A program made the position numbers and the translations under genes. From assembly GCA_001564055.1 (NCBI GenBank), contig LKNB01000006.1:27365-91364 (forward strand): a DNA stretch of 64,000 nt, in the 5' to 3' direction. This DNA comes from Rhodothermaceae bacterium Tc-Br11_B2g6_7. GTDB taxonomy: Bacteria; Bacteroidota; Rhodothermia; Rhodothermales; Salinibacteraceae. Positions 25,070-33,752 of this stretch are shown here, piece by piece; position 1 is the stretch's first letter; every line of letters starts with the position of its first letter. Under the pieces are notes generated by a model. That model searched no databases and was not told where the DNA came from. It saw nothing but the letters and a program-made list of their open reading frames with translations.

Positions 25070-27100
25070 ATGCCTTTGGTTACTGCCCTTCGACTCCCGG
25101 TGCTGTTCGCCACCGCGCTGGCAATCCTTCTCTTCCTTCCGTACCCATCCCAGGCGCAGGAGACCAGCAACGAAAAGCACCTGAATCTGGAGATGTACTG
25201 GGAGCTACAATCCGCCAGCAGCCCACAGCTCTCTCCAGATGGATCGAAGATCGTGTACACCCGCGGGTGGATCGACCCGAAAAGCGACGCTCGGAAATCC
25301 GAAATCTGGATGATGGATGCCGACGGCGAGCGTAAGCGCTTTCTGGCTGAGGGTTCAAGCCCAACCTGGTCGCCTGATGGCACGCGCATCGCCTTTTTGG
25401 CCGAGGGGGAGCCTGGCGGCAACCAGATCTACGTGCGCTGGATGGACGCTGAGGGCGCGACGAGCCAGATTACCCGGATGACGAAGTCGCCCTCCAATCT
25501 CCGGTGGTCGCCGGATAGTGGGCACATCGCCTTTAACCGCGCGGTCAAGACCTCCGTCAACCTCACCATCAGCATGCCGCCCGCACCCGATGGTGCGGAG
25601 TGGACGACCCCGCCCAAGGTGGTGGAGCGCCCGGTCTACCGCCGCGACCGGCAGGGCTATGTAGATGACACATACACGCACCTCTTCGTCGTTTCGTCTG
25701 ATGGCGGTGCGGTGCGGCAGCTCACCGATGGCGACTGGAACCACTCGGCCGGCGAATGGACGGCAGATGGGGAGGAGCTGGTGTTTTCCTCGCTCCGCGT
25801 GGAAGATGCCGAATTGCAGTGGCGCCACAGCGAGATCTACGCCGTATCGGTGGACGATGGAGCGATCCGGCAACTGACGGACCGCCGCGGCCCGGACGCC
25901 AACCCGCTGCCTTCACCTGATGGACAGCACATCGCCTACATGGGTGACGAGTTTCACGAGGACACCTACCGCAACCGCAAAATCCATCTCATGAATCCGG
26001 ATGGCTCCAGTTCGAGGGTCATTTCGGGAGACTTTGATCGGTCGGTGAGCAACCTGACCTGGGCGCCTGACGGCAGTGGGCTGTACTTCGCCGCGAATAA
26101 CGAAGGCAACCGCAACGTGCATTTCGTTTCGGTAAACGGCGGCGTAGAGCGCGTGACGGAAGGCGTGCACCAGATCAGTATCGGCTCCATCAGTGATAAC
26201 GGCCGCCTGGCCACCACCAAAACTTCGTTCCACGAGCCCGGCGACCTCTACGTGCTACGTCCGGATCGCCCGGATCAAATGAACCGGCTCACGCACATGA
26301 ACCGGGATCTGATGGAGGGGGTGACGCTTGGCGAGGTGGAGGAGCTGTGGTACACGTCAGTGGATGATCTCGACATCCAGGGTTGGGTGGTAAAACCGCC
26401 GAATTTTGACCCGGACGAGACGTATCCGCTGATGCTGGTGATCCATGGTGGGCCGCACGCGATGTATGGCGTCGGCTTCAACTACGGCTGGCAAGAGCAT
26501 GCGGCGAACGGCTACCTCGTCCTGTACACGAACCCGCGCGGCAGTAGCGGCTACGGCAGCGCGTTCGCCAACGAAATCAATAACGCCTACCCGAGCAAGG
26601 ATCACGACGACCTGATGGCCGGCGTAGATGTGCTCATCGACCGCGGCTACGTGGACCGGGACCGCAAGTACGTGTATGGCTGCTCCGGTGGTGGCGTGCT
26701 CACGGCCTGGGCGGTGGGCCATACCGACCGGTTCGCCGCGGCGTCGTCCAACTGCCCCGTGACCAACTGGCTTTCGTTTGTGGGTACGACGGACGGCGTG
26801 GGCTGGTATAATAATTTCGAGGAATATCCCTGGGACGACCCGACAGAGCACCTCGAGCGCTCGCCGCTGATGTACGTGGGCAACGTCACCACCCCCACAA
26901 TGCTGATGACGGGTGAAAATGACCTTCGCACGCCGATGGCGCAGACGGAAGAGTACTATGCTGCGCTTCAGGTACTGGGCGTGCCGTCGGTGATGGTGCG
27001 CTTCCAGAACGAATGGCACGGCACCTCCTCACAGCCGTCCAACTTCATCCGGAGCCAGCTCTACCTGCGCGCGTGGTTTGAGAAATGGGGCGAGGAGTAA
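25070..27100 (+). CDS. S9 family (prolyl-oligopeptidase/acylaminoacyl-type) serine peptidase
   Basis: About 676 residues, exported (VLFATALAILLFLPYPSQAQ). The first two thirds are a WD40-like/PD40 beta propeller with repeated LSPDGSKIVYTR, WSPDGTRIAFLAEG, WSPDSGHIAFNR and SPDGQHIAYMGDE motifs. The C-terminal alpha/beta-hydrolase domain has the nucleophile elbow YGCSGGGVL (Ser539 from this start), the Asp in MTGENDLRTPM and the His in NEWHGTS. The consensus elbow in S9C enzymes is GxSxGG, so this fits. It should cleave short peptides in the periplasm. The frame opens at 25028; I prefer the second ATG because of the signal peptide. Confidence 0.92.
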   Translation: MPLVTALRLPVLFATALAILLFLPYPSQAQETSNEKHLNLEMYWELQSASSPQLSPDGSKIVYTRGWIDPKSDARKSEIWMMDADGERKRFLAEGSSPTWSPDGTRIAFLAEGEPGGNQIYVRWMDAEGATSQITRMTKSPSNLRWSPDSGHIAFNRAVKTSVNLTISMPPAPDGAEWTTPPKVVERPVYRRDRQGYVDDTYTHLFVVSSDGGAVRQLTDGDWNHSAGEWTADGEELVFSSLRVEDAELQWRHSEIYAVSVDDGAIRQLTDRRGPDANPLPSPDGQHIAYMGDEFHEDTYRNRKIHLMNPDGSSSRVISGDFDRSVSNLTWAPDGSGLYFAANNEGNRNVHFVSVNGGVERVTEGVHQISIGSISDNGRLATTKTSFHEPGDLYVLRPDRPDQMNRLTHMNRDLMEGVTLGEVEELWYTSVDDLDIQGWVVKPPNFDPDETYPLMLVIHGGPHAMYGVGFNYGWQEHAANGYLVLYTNPRGSSGYGSAFANEINNAYPSKDHDDLMAGVDVLIDRGYVDRDRKYVYGCSGGGVLTAWAVGHTDRFAAASSNCPVTNWLSFVGTTDGVGWYNNFEEYPWDDPTEHLERSPLMYVGNVTTPTMLMTGENDLRTPMAQTEEYYAALQVLGVPSVMVRFQNEWHGTSSQPSNFIRSQLYLRAWFEKWGEE

Positions 27101-27128
27101 TCCGGAGGCACGTCCGAGCCAAGAACAG

Positions 27129-27151
27129 GGGGCGGCCACCGTGGTCGCCCC
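27129..27151 (+). terminator. Weak hairpin after the S9 peptidase gene
   Basis: GGGGCG (27129-27134) pairs with CGCCCC (27146-27151) around an 11-base loop that contains ACCGTGGT. Only scattered T residues follow (TTGCTGGTTTG). It lies 28 bases after the stop codon and may terminate transcription. Confidence 0.35.
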
Positions 27152-27253
27152 TTGCTGGTTTGTGAGGTATTGCGTGTGTGTGCCACAACGCCTCAAGCGC
27201 CGAACCCTCCAACAGTCGCTGTTCTTCGCGTAACCTCCTCTCGAACCGACAAG

Positions 27254-27273
27254 TTATCCTCGACTTGATCGAG
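27254..27273. repeat. Partial copy of the palindromic intergenic repeat
   Basis: TTATCCTCGACTTGATCGAG matches the core of the copy at 15046-15065 except for its first bases; the GATCC that closes the other palindrome is replaced by AAACG, so this copy is truncated. Confidence 0.45.
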
Positions 27274-27485
27274 AAACGAGCGCCAGCGACTAACGAAGTA
27301 ATCCATACGTCGTTGGCGCTGAGCGTCGTAGCCCAATGTCGGCACGGGTAGCCATTCAACCGATGAAGTCACCTGCTGCGATTGCCCTTGCATCATGCGG
27401 CCCGCGACCACCGTGCCATCATGGCACCGAGACGGCGCCGCCCCAACGTCGCGCCCGAGACGGCCGCGACGAGGTTGGAGGTAGT

Positions 27486-27514
27486 GTCCTTCTCCCGTGG
27501 TCGGGAGAAGGGAC
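27486..27514. repeat. Hairpin repeat with CTTCTCCCG arms
   Basis: GTCCTTCTCCCG (27486-27497) pairs with CGGGAGAAGGGAC (27502-27514), with one bulged G and a four-base loop TGGT, followed by TTTTG. It looks like a terminator but no plus-strand gene ends nearby. A related shorter hairpin lies at 27605. Confidence 0.5.
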
Positions 27515-27604
27515 TTTTGCGTCGGCGGCAGTGTCATGCCAACAGCCGTCGTCAAACCGGCAGCTCTGTCGTTCAGTTGCAAATCAGCGTCTACGCCCAA
27601 CGTC

Positions 27605-27627
27605 TTCTCTCCCCTGGCGGGAGAGAA
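27605..27627. repeat. Hairpin repeat with TTCTCTCCC arms
   Basis: TTCTCTCCC (27605-27613) pairs perfectly with GGGAGAGAA (27619-27627). It is followed by CTAAAGAGAGGGGGG, a further partial arm. The CTCTCCC-CTGGC-GGGAGAG pattern is a common class of dispersed intergenic repeat in bacteria. Confidence 0.5.
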
Positions 27628-27668
27628 CTAAAGAGAGGGGGGAAGCCCAAGCTGCAGCGTGGGTTGGT

Positions 27669-28508
27669 TCACCGCGCCTCCGACACCTGCTCCGGTCGCA
27701 CATCCGAGGCGTCTCCGGCCAGCACGACGGTATCCGGATGTTGCTCCCGCCACTGGCCGAGGGGCATCGGGGCGCGGCTTTCAATGAACGGGATGAAGTC
27801 GCCCTGACGCGGGCCCGACACGGCCGTCCAGCCTTCCTCGTCCAGCGCGTACCAGAGGCTCTCCGTCGGCCGATCGTAGATGAAGTACGTGTTTCGGTAG
27901 ACGTACCCGCTGACGCCAAACTCGATGGGCTCGCCCGCATGCTCACGGCTGTGGACGGACGAGAGATCAGCCAGTGGGCACCAGCCCACCGTAAAGTACT
28001 CCTCGCCGGCCTCGTCATTGACGAGCTCGTGCCGGTCGAGCAGGCCCGTGGGGTACGCCCGCGCTTCCCCATTCTCGGCAACATAGCCAATCACCATGAT
28101 CTCGTCGTTGGTCTCGGGCCGCTCGCACGCCCGGTAGGGGCTGTTGGGGATGAGCCGCAGCAGGGCCGGGTTGTCGGGGCGGGTAAAGACCGGGTCGTCG
28201 ATGGAGGGAATGGCATCGAACCCGAGCCCATACTGCAGTTCGCCGGGCTCCATCGGCGCGCCCGTGAAGTCAGCCCATTCCGCATTCGGGCCGCTCTCCG
28301 CGCCACCAACCCACACCCACGTGCTGTCGCCGTCTTCCCTGATCTTCGGGCTGTCATCCCCGATGATGGCGCGGTACTCGTCCCACACGCCGCAGTCCGG
28401 GTCGGTCTGTGCACTGCGCACTTCATCACCGGTCCACTCGTTTTGGCCGGCACAGGCGCCCAGCAGGAGGAGGCCAACGAGCAGCGTAAGCAGGCGGGAA
28501 GCAGACAT
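27669..28508 (-). CDS. DUF3179 domain lipoprotein
   Basis: 279 residues. The signal LLTLLVGLLLLGAC ends in a lipobox with Cys19. The DUF3179 domain follows with its typical segments: AIPSIDDPVFTRPDN, GYVAENGEARAYPTGLLDRH and ELVNDEAGEEYFTVGWCPL, then FGVSGYVYRNTYFIYDRPTE and SLWYAL. The conserved Cys of the WCPL motif is present. The domain is widespread in Bacteroidota and haloarchaea but has no known function. It is the last gene of a minus-strand run sodC-polB-cupin-DUF3179 with gaps of 77-100 bases. Confidence 0.88.
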   Translation of the reverse strand: MSASRLLTLLVGLLLLGACAGQNEWTGDEVRSAQTDPDCGVWDEYRAIIGDDSPKIREDGDSTWVWVGGAESGPNAEWADFTGAPMEPGELQYGLGFDAIPSIDDPVFTRPDNPALLRLIPNSPYRACERPETNDEIMVIGYVAENGEARAYPTGLLDRHELVNDEAGEEYFTVGWCPLADLSSVHSREHAGEPIEFGVSGYVYRNTYFIYDRPTESLWYALDEEGWTAVSGPRQGDFIPFIESRAPMPLGQWREQHPDTVVLAGDASDVRPEQVSEAR

Positions 28509-28607
28509 AGCACAACGGGGGTTTTATTGAACAGAGCGGCATGCTGCAGGAATCTCGCGTCCCGTAGGTTTCACCAGCCACCGTCCTGTTACGCCCCTGG
28601 AGCCTTG

Positions 28608-29096
28608 TTACGCCCCCGAAGCGTAGCCCGCCGGCTCGTTGGTGGTGATGACAAACACCACGAGCGGCTCATCGCCCGTGTTTTGCACCGCATGCAGCGC
28701 CGGCCCGCGGACCGTGGTAATGGTGCCTTTTTCGATAGGGTAGGCGCGCGGTTCGGCATCTGGGTCGTCCTTCTCCAGGTACGTGCCGCTGCCATGGACC
28801 ACCACGTATACCTCCTGCTCGTGGCGGTCGCCATGCGTATGGAAGCCCACGCTATCCTCCGCTGTCGGCAGCACCATGTAGGCGCCGATGCGGTTGTTTA
28901 CCAGCTCGTCATCCTCGAACAGCTGCAGCAGATACACCGTGCCGGTGCCATCGTACATGGCCTTGCGCTTATCGTATCGCACAGCCTGACGGGCCTCGGC
29001 GCCGTAGTGGTGGACGGTGGTGTCGATGAGCCCGTCGAGCAGGGCGTCGAGCGTGTGCTGTTCTTGCGGAGATAGCGGAAGGCGTTTGCGGGGCAT
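28608..29096 (-). CDS. Cupin-domain protein
   Basis: 162 residues. The central part is a single cupin barrel. Motif 1 is GFHTHGDRHEQEVYVVVHGSG, which holds the metal ligands HxH(x)4E. Motif 2 ends at GPALHAVQNTG with the last His. This suggests one bound metal ion. The N-terminal 60 residues (SPQEQHTLDALLDGLIDTTV) are helical. Cupins include dioxygenases, isomerases and binding proteins; no substrate can be assigned. The gene lies 77 bases after the PolB stop on the same strand. Confidence 0.82.
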   Translation of the reverse strand: MPRKRLPLSPQEQHTLDALLDGLIDTTVHHYGAEARQAVRYDKRKAMYDGTGTVYLLQLFEDDELVNNRIGAYMVLPTAEDSVGFHTHGDRHEQEVYVVVHGSGTYLEKDDPDAEPRAYPIEKGTITTVRGPALHAVQNTGDEPLVVFVITTNEPAGYASGA

Positions 29097-29173
29097 GGGT
29101 AGATTTAGAAATGAAAGAGATAAGGGGGCATCTAAGCGGGGCGCCTGGAGGTGTCAGCGGTCAGCCCGTACGC

Positions 29174-32110
29174 TCAAAATGGCACCTCGGTGTCGTCGGG
29201 CGTCTGTTCGTGGGTATGGACAAGCACCTCGATGCCGTCGGTGGAGAAGCCGAAGAGGTCCTCGGGAGAGAAGATACGGCGGAAGTCGTGCTCGCGGAAA
29301 AACGACTCAAACTTTTGCGCAAACTGGTCGAGGCGGCGGAGATAGTACGCCGTGTTCTCGTCCGGGTGGTCCGGGGTCCACTTCGATGCGAGCTTGCTGT
29401 GCGCAAAGGCCGTGACGTTGGCCTTGTTGCCCGTGATGTAGTACGAAATGCGGTCGCCTTTGCGGACGGCCTTGCCGGTAGCCTCAGCACGTGCGATGGC
29501 CAGCTCGTATGCCGCCGCCCGTGGCCGCTTGCCGCCCTCCACATCCGCCTGGTACTGCTCCACGGTGTCCTTCAGCGTTTCCGTGCGGGAGAAGCTCCGC
29601 ACGCTGTCCCAGTCGTGGGAAATAATGCGGTCGCGCGTAGCCAGGTACAGGTCATGCAGGCCCTGGATATCTTCGTTTAAGAGCAGCCGAATCGCCTCCC
29701 GCACAAAGCGCCGCCCAAACTGCTCGTTGGAGCGAGAGATGAGCGAGGAGCCCTTAAACTTCAGGTCGCCGTCGTAGGAGAGCAGCGCGTAGTTTTTCTT
29801 TTTGTACGACAGCATGGTCTCGTACCGGCCATCAAAGCCGATGCGGATGCCCTCCGGCATTTCCTCGTTCAGCGCCTCCACAAAGGCCCGCTCTGGCGCA
29901 TCGCCACGGACGTCGTCTGGCGGCACGAACAGGACGCCGTCGGTATCGGCTTCCACCACCTGGCCCCCGCGCTCCTCGATCAGGTCGATGATCTGCCGCA
30001 GGAGCTTTTGGCCGGTGGAGGCCACGCGGTCGGCTTCGGCAAAGTCGTTGAAGGCGGCGAGGCTGAAGCCGAGATTTCCGTAGAAGCTCTGCCCGACCCA
30101 GTTGAAGGCTCCATTGCGTCCGGCAAGCACCGTATGGTGATCGGCAACAGTGACGCAGTGGATAGAACCGCTATAGGGGATGATGGATCGATGCTCGGTG
30201 GTGATGACAGGAGCCGTACCGTACGCCTCAGGTGTATTGAGGCCTACGTACGCTTCCTGCCGGACCGTAGAGCCATTCCCATCGCACCATGCGGCCGAAT
30301 GCACGGGAAGCCCTGGCGTATCAATAGTGCCGTGGGACAAGGGCGGCAGTTGGTGTCGACACGTCGTCTCAAACAGCTCCCGGGCCTCCCGCCACTGGTA
30401 CCCCGTTTGACGGTATCCATTCACACGATTGGTGAGGAGGCGGTGGTTGGGCGTGACGAGTAAGTCCACGTGCTTGTTTTTGAGCCGGACCATGTCGCCT
30501 CTGTAGTGTGGCTGCGTATGAACATGCGTCACGGGCTTTAGGTCAGCCTTCATCGTCTCCGGGTTGAGCGCATACACAAGGTCGCCAACGTTCACCGCGC
30601 GAACGTTTTTTGGTCCGGCCTGCGTCATAATCTCCGTTTCGGGGTCGAAGCAGTTGATCAGCACCTTGTACGACGATTGCCGCGCATCCAGCTCGCTGAC
30701 CACCTCGTCGTCCGTGGCCTCCTTCATCTGGTCCTTGGCTTCGAAGCGGAGGTCCGTCAGGCGCTGCAGGAGGCGGGGGAAGATGTCGAGCGCATCGCCG
30801 CTGGGTTTGACGTCATAGTTCAGCATGATGGACGGGTAGAGGCTCTCCACGTCGGCATACACGATGGGCCCGAGCACGCCCGTGCGGAAGATGTCCGTGT
30901 AGCCGCCCATCATCTGGCTGCCCCACTCGCTCTGGGGAATGCTGTGGCGCTGGCGCAGGTACTCGCGGACGAACAGCGCTTCGATTTTCGTAGCCGGGCC
31001 GGTCCGGGCCACCCGGCCGTAGTTCATGGGCAGGAGCTGCGTGAGGTAAAACGTAGAGCCGGAGAGGTGGCGCGCCAGGCGCTCGGTTTCGATCACGTCG
31101 TCCAGGGCGTAGCGGAGGAGCTGCTCGGGATCCTCGCGCCAGGTGCGGGCGATGTCCTCGCCGGCGATGTAGGTGCGGTCCTCAGGGGCGAAGCCAAAAT
31201 ACTGCGCGGCCTCCTTCAGTCCATACCCGGGGAGGTCGCGCTTGAACACATCGAAGCTCATCACCTGAAAGTAGGTGTCCACCACATGCCGCCCGGCGAT
31301 CTCCAGCGCGGTGAAGTCGATGGTGCGCTCGGCGAAGCGCATGCTGGACGCGAAGGTGCGCGGCGTGGAGCCGTCCCGCCCGATCGAAAACGGCACGCCG
31401 TAGCGCGCGCAGCGATCCATCAGGTAGGGAAAGTCGAAGTTGTAGATGTTGTGCCCCTCAATCACGTCCGGGTCGCGTTGCTGCAGGGTGTGCACCGTCT
31501 GGCGCAGCAGCGCTTCCTCCGACTGATCGCGCGCATCGAGGACGCAGTCCCAGCCGCGGTTATCAGTCATCGACACGATAATGATCGCGTCATCCGGGCG
31601 GTCGGCATTGGGGAAGGCACCTTCGCTGTACACCTCAATGTCGAGCTGCAGCCGGTGCAGGTCGTCGAACGTCATCTCTTTGAAGAGCGTCCGCCCCGAC
31701 TGCATGAAGTACTGCTGCACCGGGTTGCTGATGAGGTAGAGCGCATCGGGGCGCCCCTGGGTTTGCCCGGTCGCGCGCTCAACATGGCGGATGGCATCCC
31801 AGTACGCAGGCCAGGAGGGCAGCACCACGAGGTGGCGAAAGAAGTTGTCGCCCGCCAGCTCTTGGAACTGGAAGCGCTCGCGGGGAAAGCCCTGCAAGAG
31901 GGCGATGTCCGAGAGAAAGAAAAACGGATGCAAGGGCACCTGCTGCTCCCGCACGGGGCCCCCTTCAGCCGGCCGCTGATACAGCCGCACAAAGGCCTGG
32001 CGATCATCCTCTAAGATCGGATGCGCAGCTACCAGCCGCGGCGTGGGATCGCGTCCGTACAGCGCGGCCTCAGCGGTACCAGGCGCAGGGGAAGCGGGCG
32101 CGGAAGGCAT
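29174..32110 (-). CDS. Family-B DNA polymerase with an in-frame intein
   Basis: 978 residues as translated, about 790 after removal of a 188-residue intein (487-674). The 3'-5' exonuclease motifs are all present: LQLDIEV (Asp157, Glu159), NIYNFDFPYL (221-230) and YALDDVIET (from Tyr334). The polymerase motifs are YADVESLYPSIM (A, 418-429), KVLIN/SFYG (B, split by the intein) and EADTDGV (C, Asp722 and Asp724). The enzyme is therefore expected to be active with proofreading. Family-B polymerases occur in Salinibacter and Rhodothermus relatives, possibly by transfer from archaea, and probably serve repair or translesion work beside PolC/DnaE. sodC lies 90 bases upstream on the same strand. Confidence 0.93.
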   Translation of the reverse strand: MPSAPASPAPGTAEAALYGRDPTPRLVAAHPILEDDRQAFVRLYQRPAEGGPVREQQVPLHPFFFLSDIALLQGFPRERFQFQELAGDNFFRHLVVLPSWPAYWDAIRHVERATGQTQGRPDALYLISNPVQQYFMQSGRTLFKEMTFDDLHRLQLDIEVYSEGAFPNADRPDDAIIIVSMTDNRGWDCVLDARDQSEEALLRQTVHTLQQRDPDVIEGHNIYNFDFPYLMDRCARYGVPFSIGRDGSTPRTFASSMRFAERTIDFTALEIAGRHVVDTYFQVMSFDVFKRDLPGYGLKEAAQYFGFAPEDRTYIAGEDIARTWREDPEQLLRYALDDVIETERLARHLSGSTFYLTQLLPMNYGRVARTGPATKIEALFVREYLRQRHSIPQSEWGSQMMGGYTDIFRTGVLGPIVYADVESLYPSIMLNYDVKPSGDALDIFPRLLQRLTDLRFEAKDQMKEATDDEVVSELDARQSSYKVLINCFDPETEIMTQAGPKNVRAVNVGDLVYALNPETMKADLKPVTHVHTQPHYRGDMVRLKNKHVDLLVTPNHRLLTNRVNGYRQTGYQWREARELFETTCRHQLPPLSHGTIDTPGLPVHSAAWCDGNGSTVRQEAYVGLNTPEAYGTAPVITTEHRSIIPYSGSIHCVTVADHHTVLAGRNGAFNWVGQSFYGNLGFSLAAFNDFAEADRVASTGQKLLRQIIDLIEERGGQVVEADTDGVLFVPPDDVRGDAPERAFVEALNEEMPEGIRIGFDGRYETMLSYKKKNYALLSYDGDLKFKGSSLISRSNEQFGRRFVREAIRLLLNEDIQGLHDLYLATRDRIISHDWDSVRSFSRTETLKDTVEQYQADVEGGKRPRAAAYELAIARAEATGKAVRKGDRISYYITGNKANVTAFAHSKLASKWTPDHPDENTAYYLRRLDQFAQKFESFFREHDFRRIFSPEDLFGFSTDGIEVLVHTHEQTPDDTEVPF
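30089..30652 (-). other. Mini-intein in the PolB motif B (KVLIN/SFYG site)
   Basis: Residues 487-674 of the PolB translation. Block A starts with the catalytic Cys (CFDPETEIMTQAG). Block B is VDLLVTPNHRLLT with TPNH (553-556). Block F is HCVTVADHHTVLAGRNGAFN, and block G ends NWVGQ before Ser675. Removing it restores KVLINSFYG, the conserved polymerase motif. No LAGLIDADG or other homing endonuclease motif is seen in the 70-residue middle, so it is a mini-intein. The last residue is Gln rather than Asn and the residue before it is Gly rather than His, an unusual but known type of C-terminus. An intein at this PolB site is, from memory, also listed for Salinibacter ruber. Confidence 0.88.
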
Positions 32111-32200
32111 GCAGGCAGAACGGTCCGGCTCAAGAGAAAAACACTATGGACAGAGGGCACAGCCACGGGGCGCAGTATCCGGGTGCGTTATTCGAATGCC

Positions 32201-32773
32201 TTATTCGAACGCATCCACGGCCTCAATCACGCCGCATGCAAGGCGCGCGCCAGCATCCCCCACGGGCTGCGACTCCAGGTCGTCGGCCTGCGCATGCACA
32301 ATCACGCTGCGGCCAACGATGTTCGCCTCGCCATGGAAGGCCAGCAAGTCGTTGCGTCGGTCGTAGGTGGCCCGGCCTTCTTCATCAGCCTCCAGGTTGC
32401 CGAGGTCACCCACATGGCGCTCACCAGCCGGGTCGTCAGGGCCGCCGTGGGGCGTATCAAACGGGTTAAAGTGGCCACCCGCCGAGGTTGCGTCGGGCGC
32501 GCTGCAGTCGCCTACTTCATGAATGTGGAAACCATGCACGCCTTCCGGATCCAGTCCTTCCACGGTGGCTTCTACCCGAATACCTTCTACTTCCTGGGTG
32601 AAGATGACCGTGCCCATGGTTTCGTTGCCCTCGGTAGGTTCGAGTACTGCTTCCGCGAGGACGGGGGCCTCCGGATCGATCATGTCATCAGCAGACGGGG
32701 CGTCCGGGTCGTCCACCTCACAAGCCATGAGGAATATCGTTGCGATCAGGAGGGCGGGGAGGAGCAAGCGCAT
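32201..32773 (-). CDS. sodC: Copper-zinc superoxide dismutase lipoprotein
   Basis: About 190 residues. The signal MRLLLPALLIATIFLMAC ends in a lipobox; an acidic linker (EVDDPDAPSADDMIDPEAP) follows. The SOD fold shows GVHGFHIHEVGDCSAPDATS, the copper site HIH, and GGHFNP with the next His. FHGEANIVGRSVIVHAQADD holds the copper His of the last strand and the active-site loop, and GARLACGVIEA closes the disulphide with the earlier Cys. All metal ligands seem present. The enzyme removes superoxide in the periplasm. The frame opens further upstream at 32854; the ATG at 32773 gives a normal lipoprotein signal. It precedes polB. Confidence 0.93.
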   Translation of the reverse strand: MRLLLPALLIATIFLMACEVDDPDAPSADDMIDPEAPVLAEAVLEPTEGNETMGTVIFTQEVEGIRVEATVEGLDPEGVHGFHIHEVGDCSAPDATSAGGHFNPFDTPHGGPDDPAGERHVGDLGNLEADEEGRATYDRRNDLLAFHGEANIVGRSVIVHAQADDLESQPVGDAGARLACGVIEAVDAFE

Positions 32774-32930
32774 AAGCAGAAGCGTGGTGTTGAAAAGAAG
32801 GCGAGAACGCGCGAGGCGGTGGCAATAGAGTGCGGATGCTATTACCATTGTCATGCGTCGTGGCTACGGTAAAACTACTTCAGGTCCGCGCCGAGGGTCC
32901 GCGCAGGGCCGCTATTGATGTTGAAATGAC

Positions 32931-33566
32931 GTGCCGATCCCTATGAAGCTGGAAGCCACCGCGTTAACAAAGCGATTTAAGCGCCTGGTACTGTTCCGGG
33001 GGCTGTCGCTTACAGTACAGCCCGGGATGTCCGTGGCCGTTGTTGGACCGAACGGCTCGGGGAAATCGACCTTGCTGCAAATACTGGCCGGCTTGCAGTG
33101 GCCAACGAAGGGCACGGTGTGCTTTTCTGTGGAAGGCCAGGAGGTCACGCGGGAGGAGCAGTTGCTGCAGATCGGGTTTGTGGCGCCGTATATCAACCTG
33201 TATACGGATTTTACCGCGCGGGAAAACCTGTCGTTCTTGGCAAAAGCCCGCCGCCTCCCAGAGGCTGCTGCGCGGATTGATGCGCTGCTTGACCGCGTGG
33301 GCTTGGCCGGGCGGGGCGATGACCCGCTCCGCACGTTCTCCTCCGGGATGGTGCAGCGAATGCGGCTGGCTGCTGGGCTGCTGCACCGCCCATCGCTGCT
33401 CTTTCTGGATGAGCCCGTCACCAACCTCGACGACCCCGGCCGCATGCTGGTGCAGTCGGTGGTGGCCGAGCAGACGGCGGCAGGCGGTGCGGTGGTGCTG
33501 GCCACGAATGCGGCGGCCCCCACGTCCTGGTGCACAGACCGGCTGTCTGTAACGGACTACACGTAA
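32931..33566 (+). CDS. ABC transporter ATP-binding protein (CcmA-like), no permease gene nearby
   Basis: 211 residues, one ABC ATPase domain. Walker A is VVGPNGSGKST, the Q-loop follows near VAPYINLYTDFTAREN, the signature is TFSSGMVQRMRLAAGLLHRP and Walker B is LLFLDEPVTNLD. The H-loop is degenerate: VVLATNAAAPTSWC has Asn where the switch His is expected. Small size and the SSGMVQR signature resemble CcmA, the haem exporter ATPase. The start may be the second ATG at 32943. It is divergent from sodC and is followed by the regulatory region of the large sugar locus. No CcmB or other membrane gene is adjacent. Confidence 0.85.
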   Translation: MPIPMKLEATALTKRFKRLVLFRGLSLTVQPGMSVAVVGPNGSGKSTLLQILAGLQWPTKGTVCFSVEGQEVTREEQLLQIGFVAPYINLYTDFTARENLSFLAKARRLPEAAARIDALLDRVGLAGRGDDPLRTFSSGMVQRMRLAAGLLHRPSLLFLDEPVTNLDDPGRMLVQSVVAEQTAAGGAVVLATNAAAPTSWCTDRLSVTDYT

Positions 33567-33580
33567 CTTTCACACCATAA

Positions 33581-33592
33581 GTAAGCGCTTCC
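33581..33592. promoter_or_regulatory. LacI-type operator box 1 of the susC promoter region
   Basis: GTAAGCGCTTCC contains the palindromic core AAGCGCTT (33583-33590), the central sequence of LacI/CcpA-type operators. A second box with the same core lies with its centre 99 bases downstream, close to an integer number of DNA turns, which fits looping by a tetrameric repressor. Confidence 0.6.
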
Positions 33593-33677
33593 ACCGGCTC
33601 TGGAGCGCGGCAGTGACATTTTTTGCCGCTGCCGCTTCACATTGATTATTTTTTGCCTTATTGTTAACTCATAGGTG

Positions 33678-33693
33678 ATGTAAGCGCTTTCCT
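33678..33693. promoter_or_regulatory. LacI-type operator box 2 of the susC promoter region
   Basis: ATGTAAGCGCTTTCCT with the core AAGCGCTT at 33682-33689, 60 bases before the susC start codon. An AT-rich stretch between the two boxes (TTGATTATTTTTTGCC at 33638 and following, then TAACTC) may be the promoter. The same box type occurs before the MFS gene at 50793. Confidence 0.65.
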
Positions 33694-33752
33694 TAAGCAC
33701 AAAAGCGGTTCCTCCTTCGCCGTCTCTGTACGAACAAACCCCCTAAACCATT

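Larger units (their letters stand above)
27152..27668. other. Gene-free stretch with several palindromic repeats
   Basis: No credible gene is seen in about 520 bases. The stretch contains a partial copy of the ATCCTCGACTTGATCGAG repeat (27256-27273), a 12-base hairpin at 27486-27514 and a 9-base hairpin at 27605-27627, each listed separately. Long open frames crossing it on the plus strand are shadows of the DUF3179 and cupin genes on the other strand. Confidence 0.5.

Noticed and set aside
27486..27627. Hairpins that could be taken for a CRISPR repeat pair
   Set aside because: Only two differing hairpins occur, 90 bases apart, with no regular spacing, no further copies and no cas genes.
30677..32014. 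A 445-codon plus-strand frame opposite the PolB gene
   Set aside because: It is antisense to the exonuclease and polymerase motifs of PolB and has no recognisable domain.
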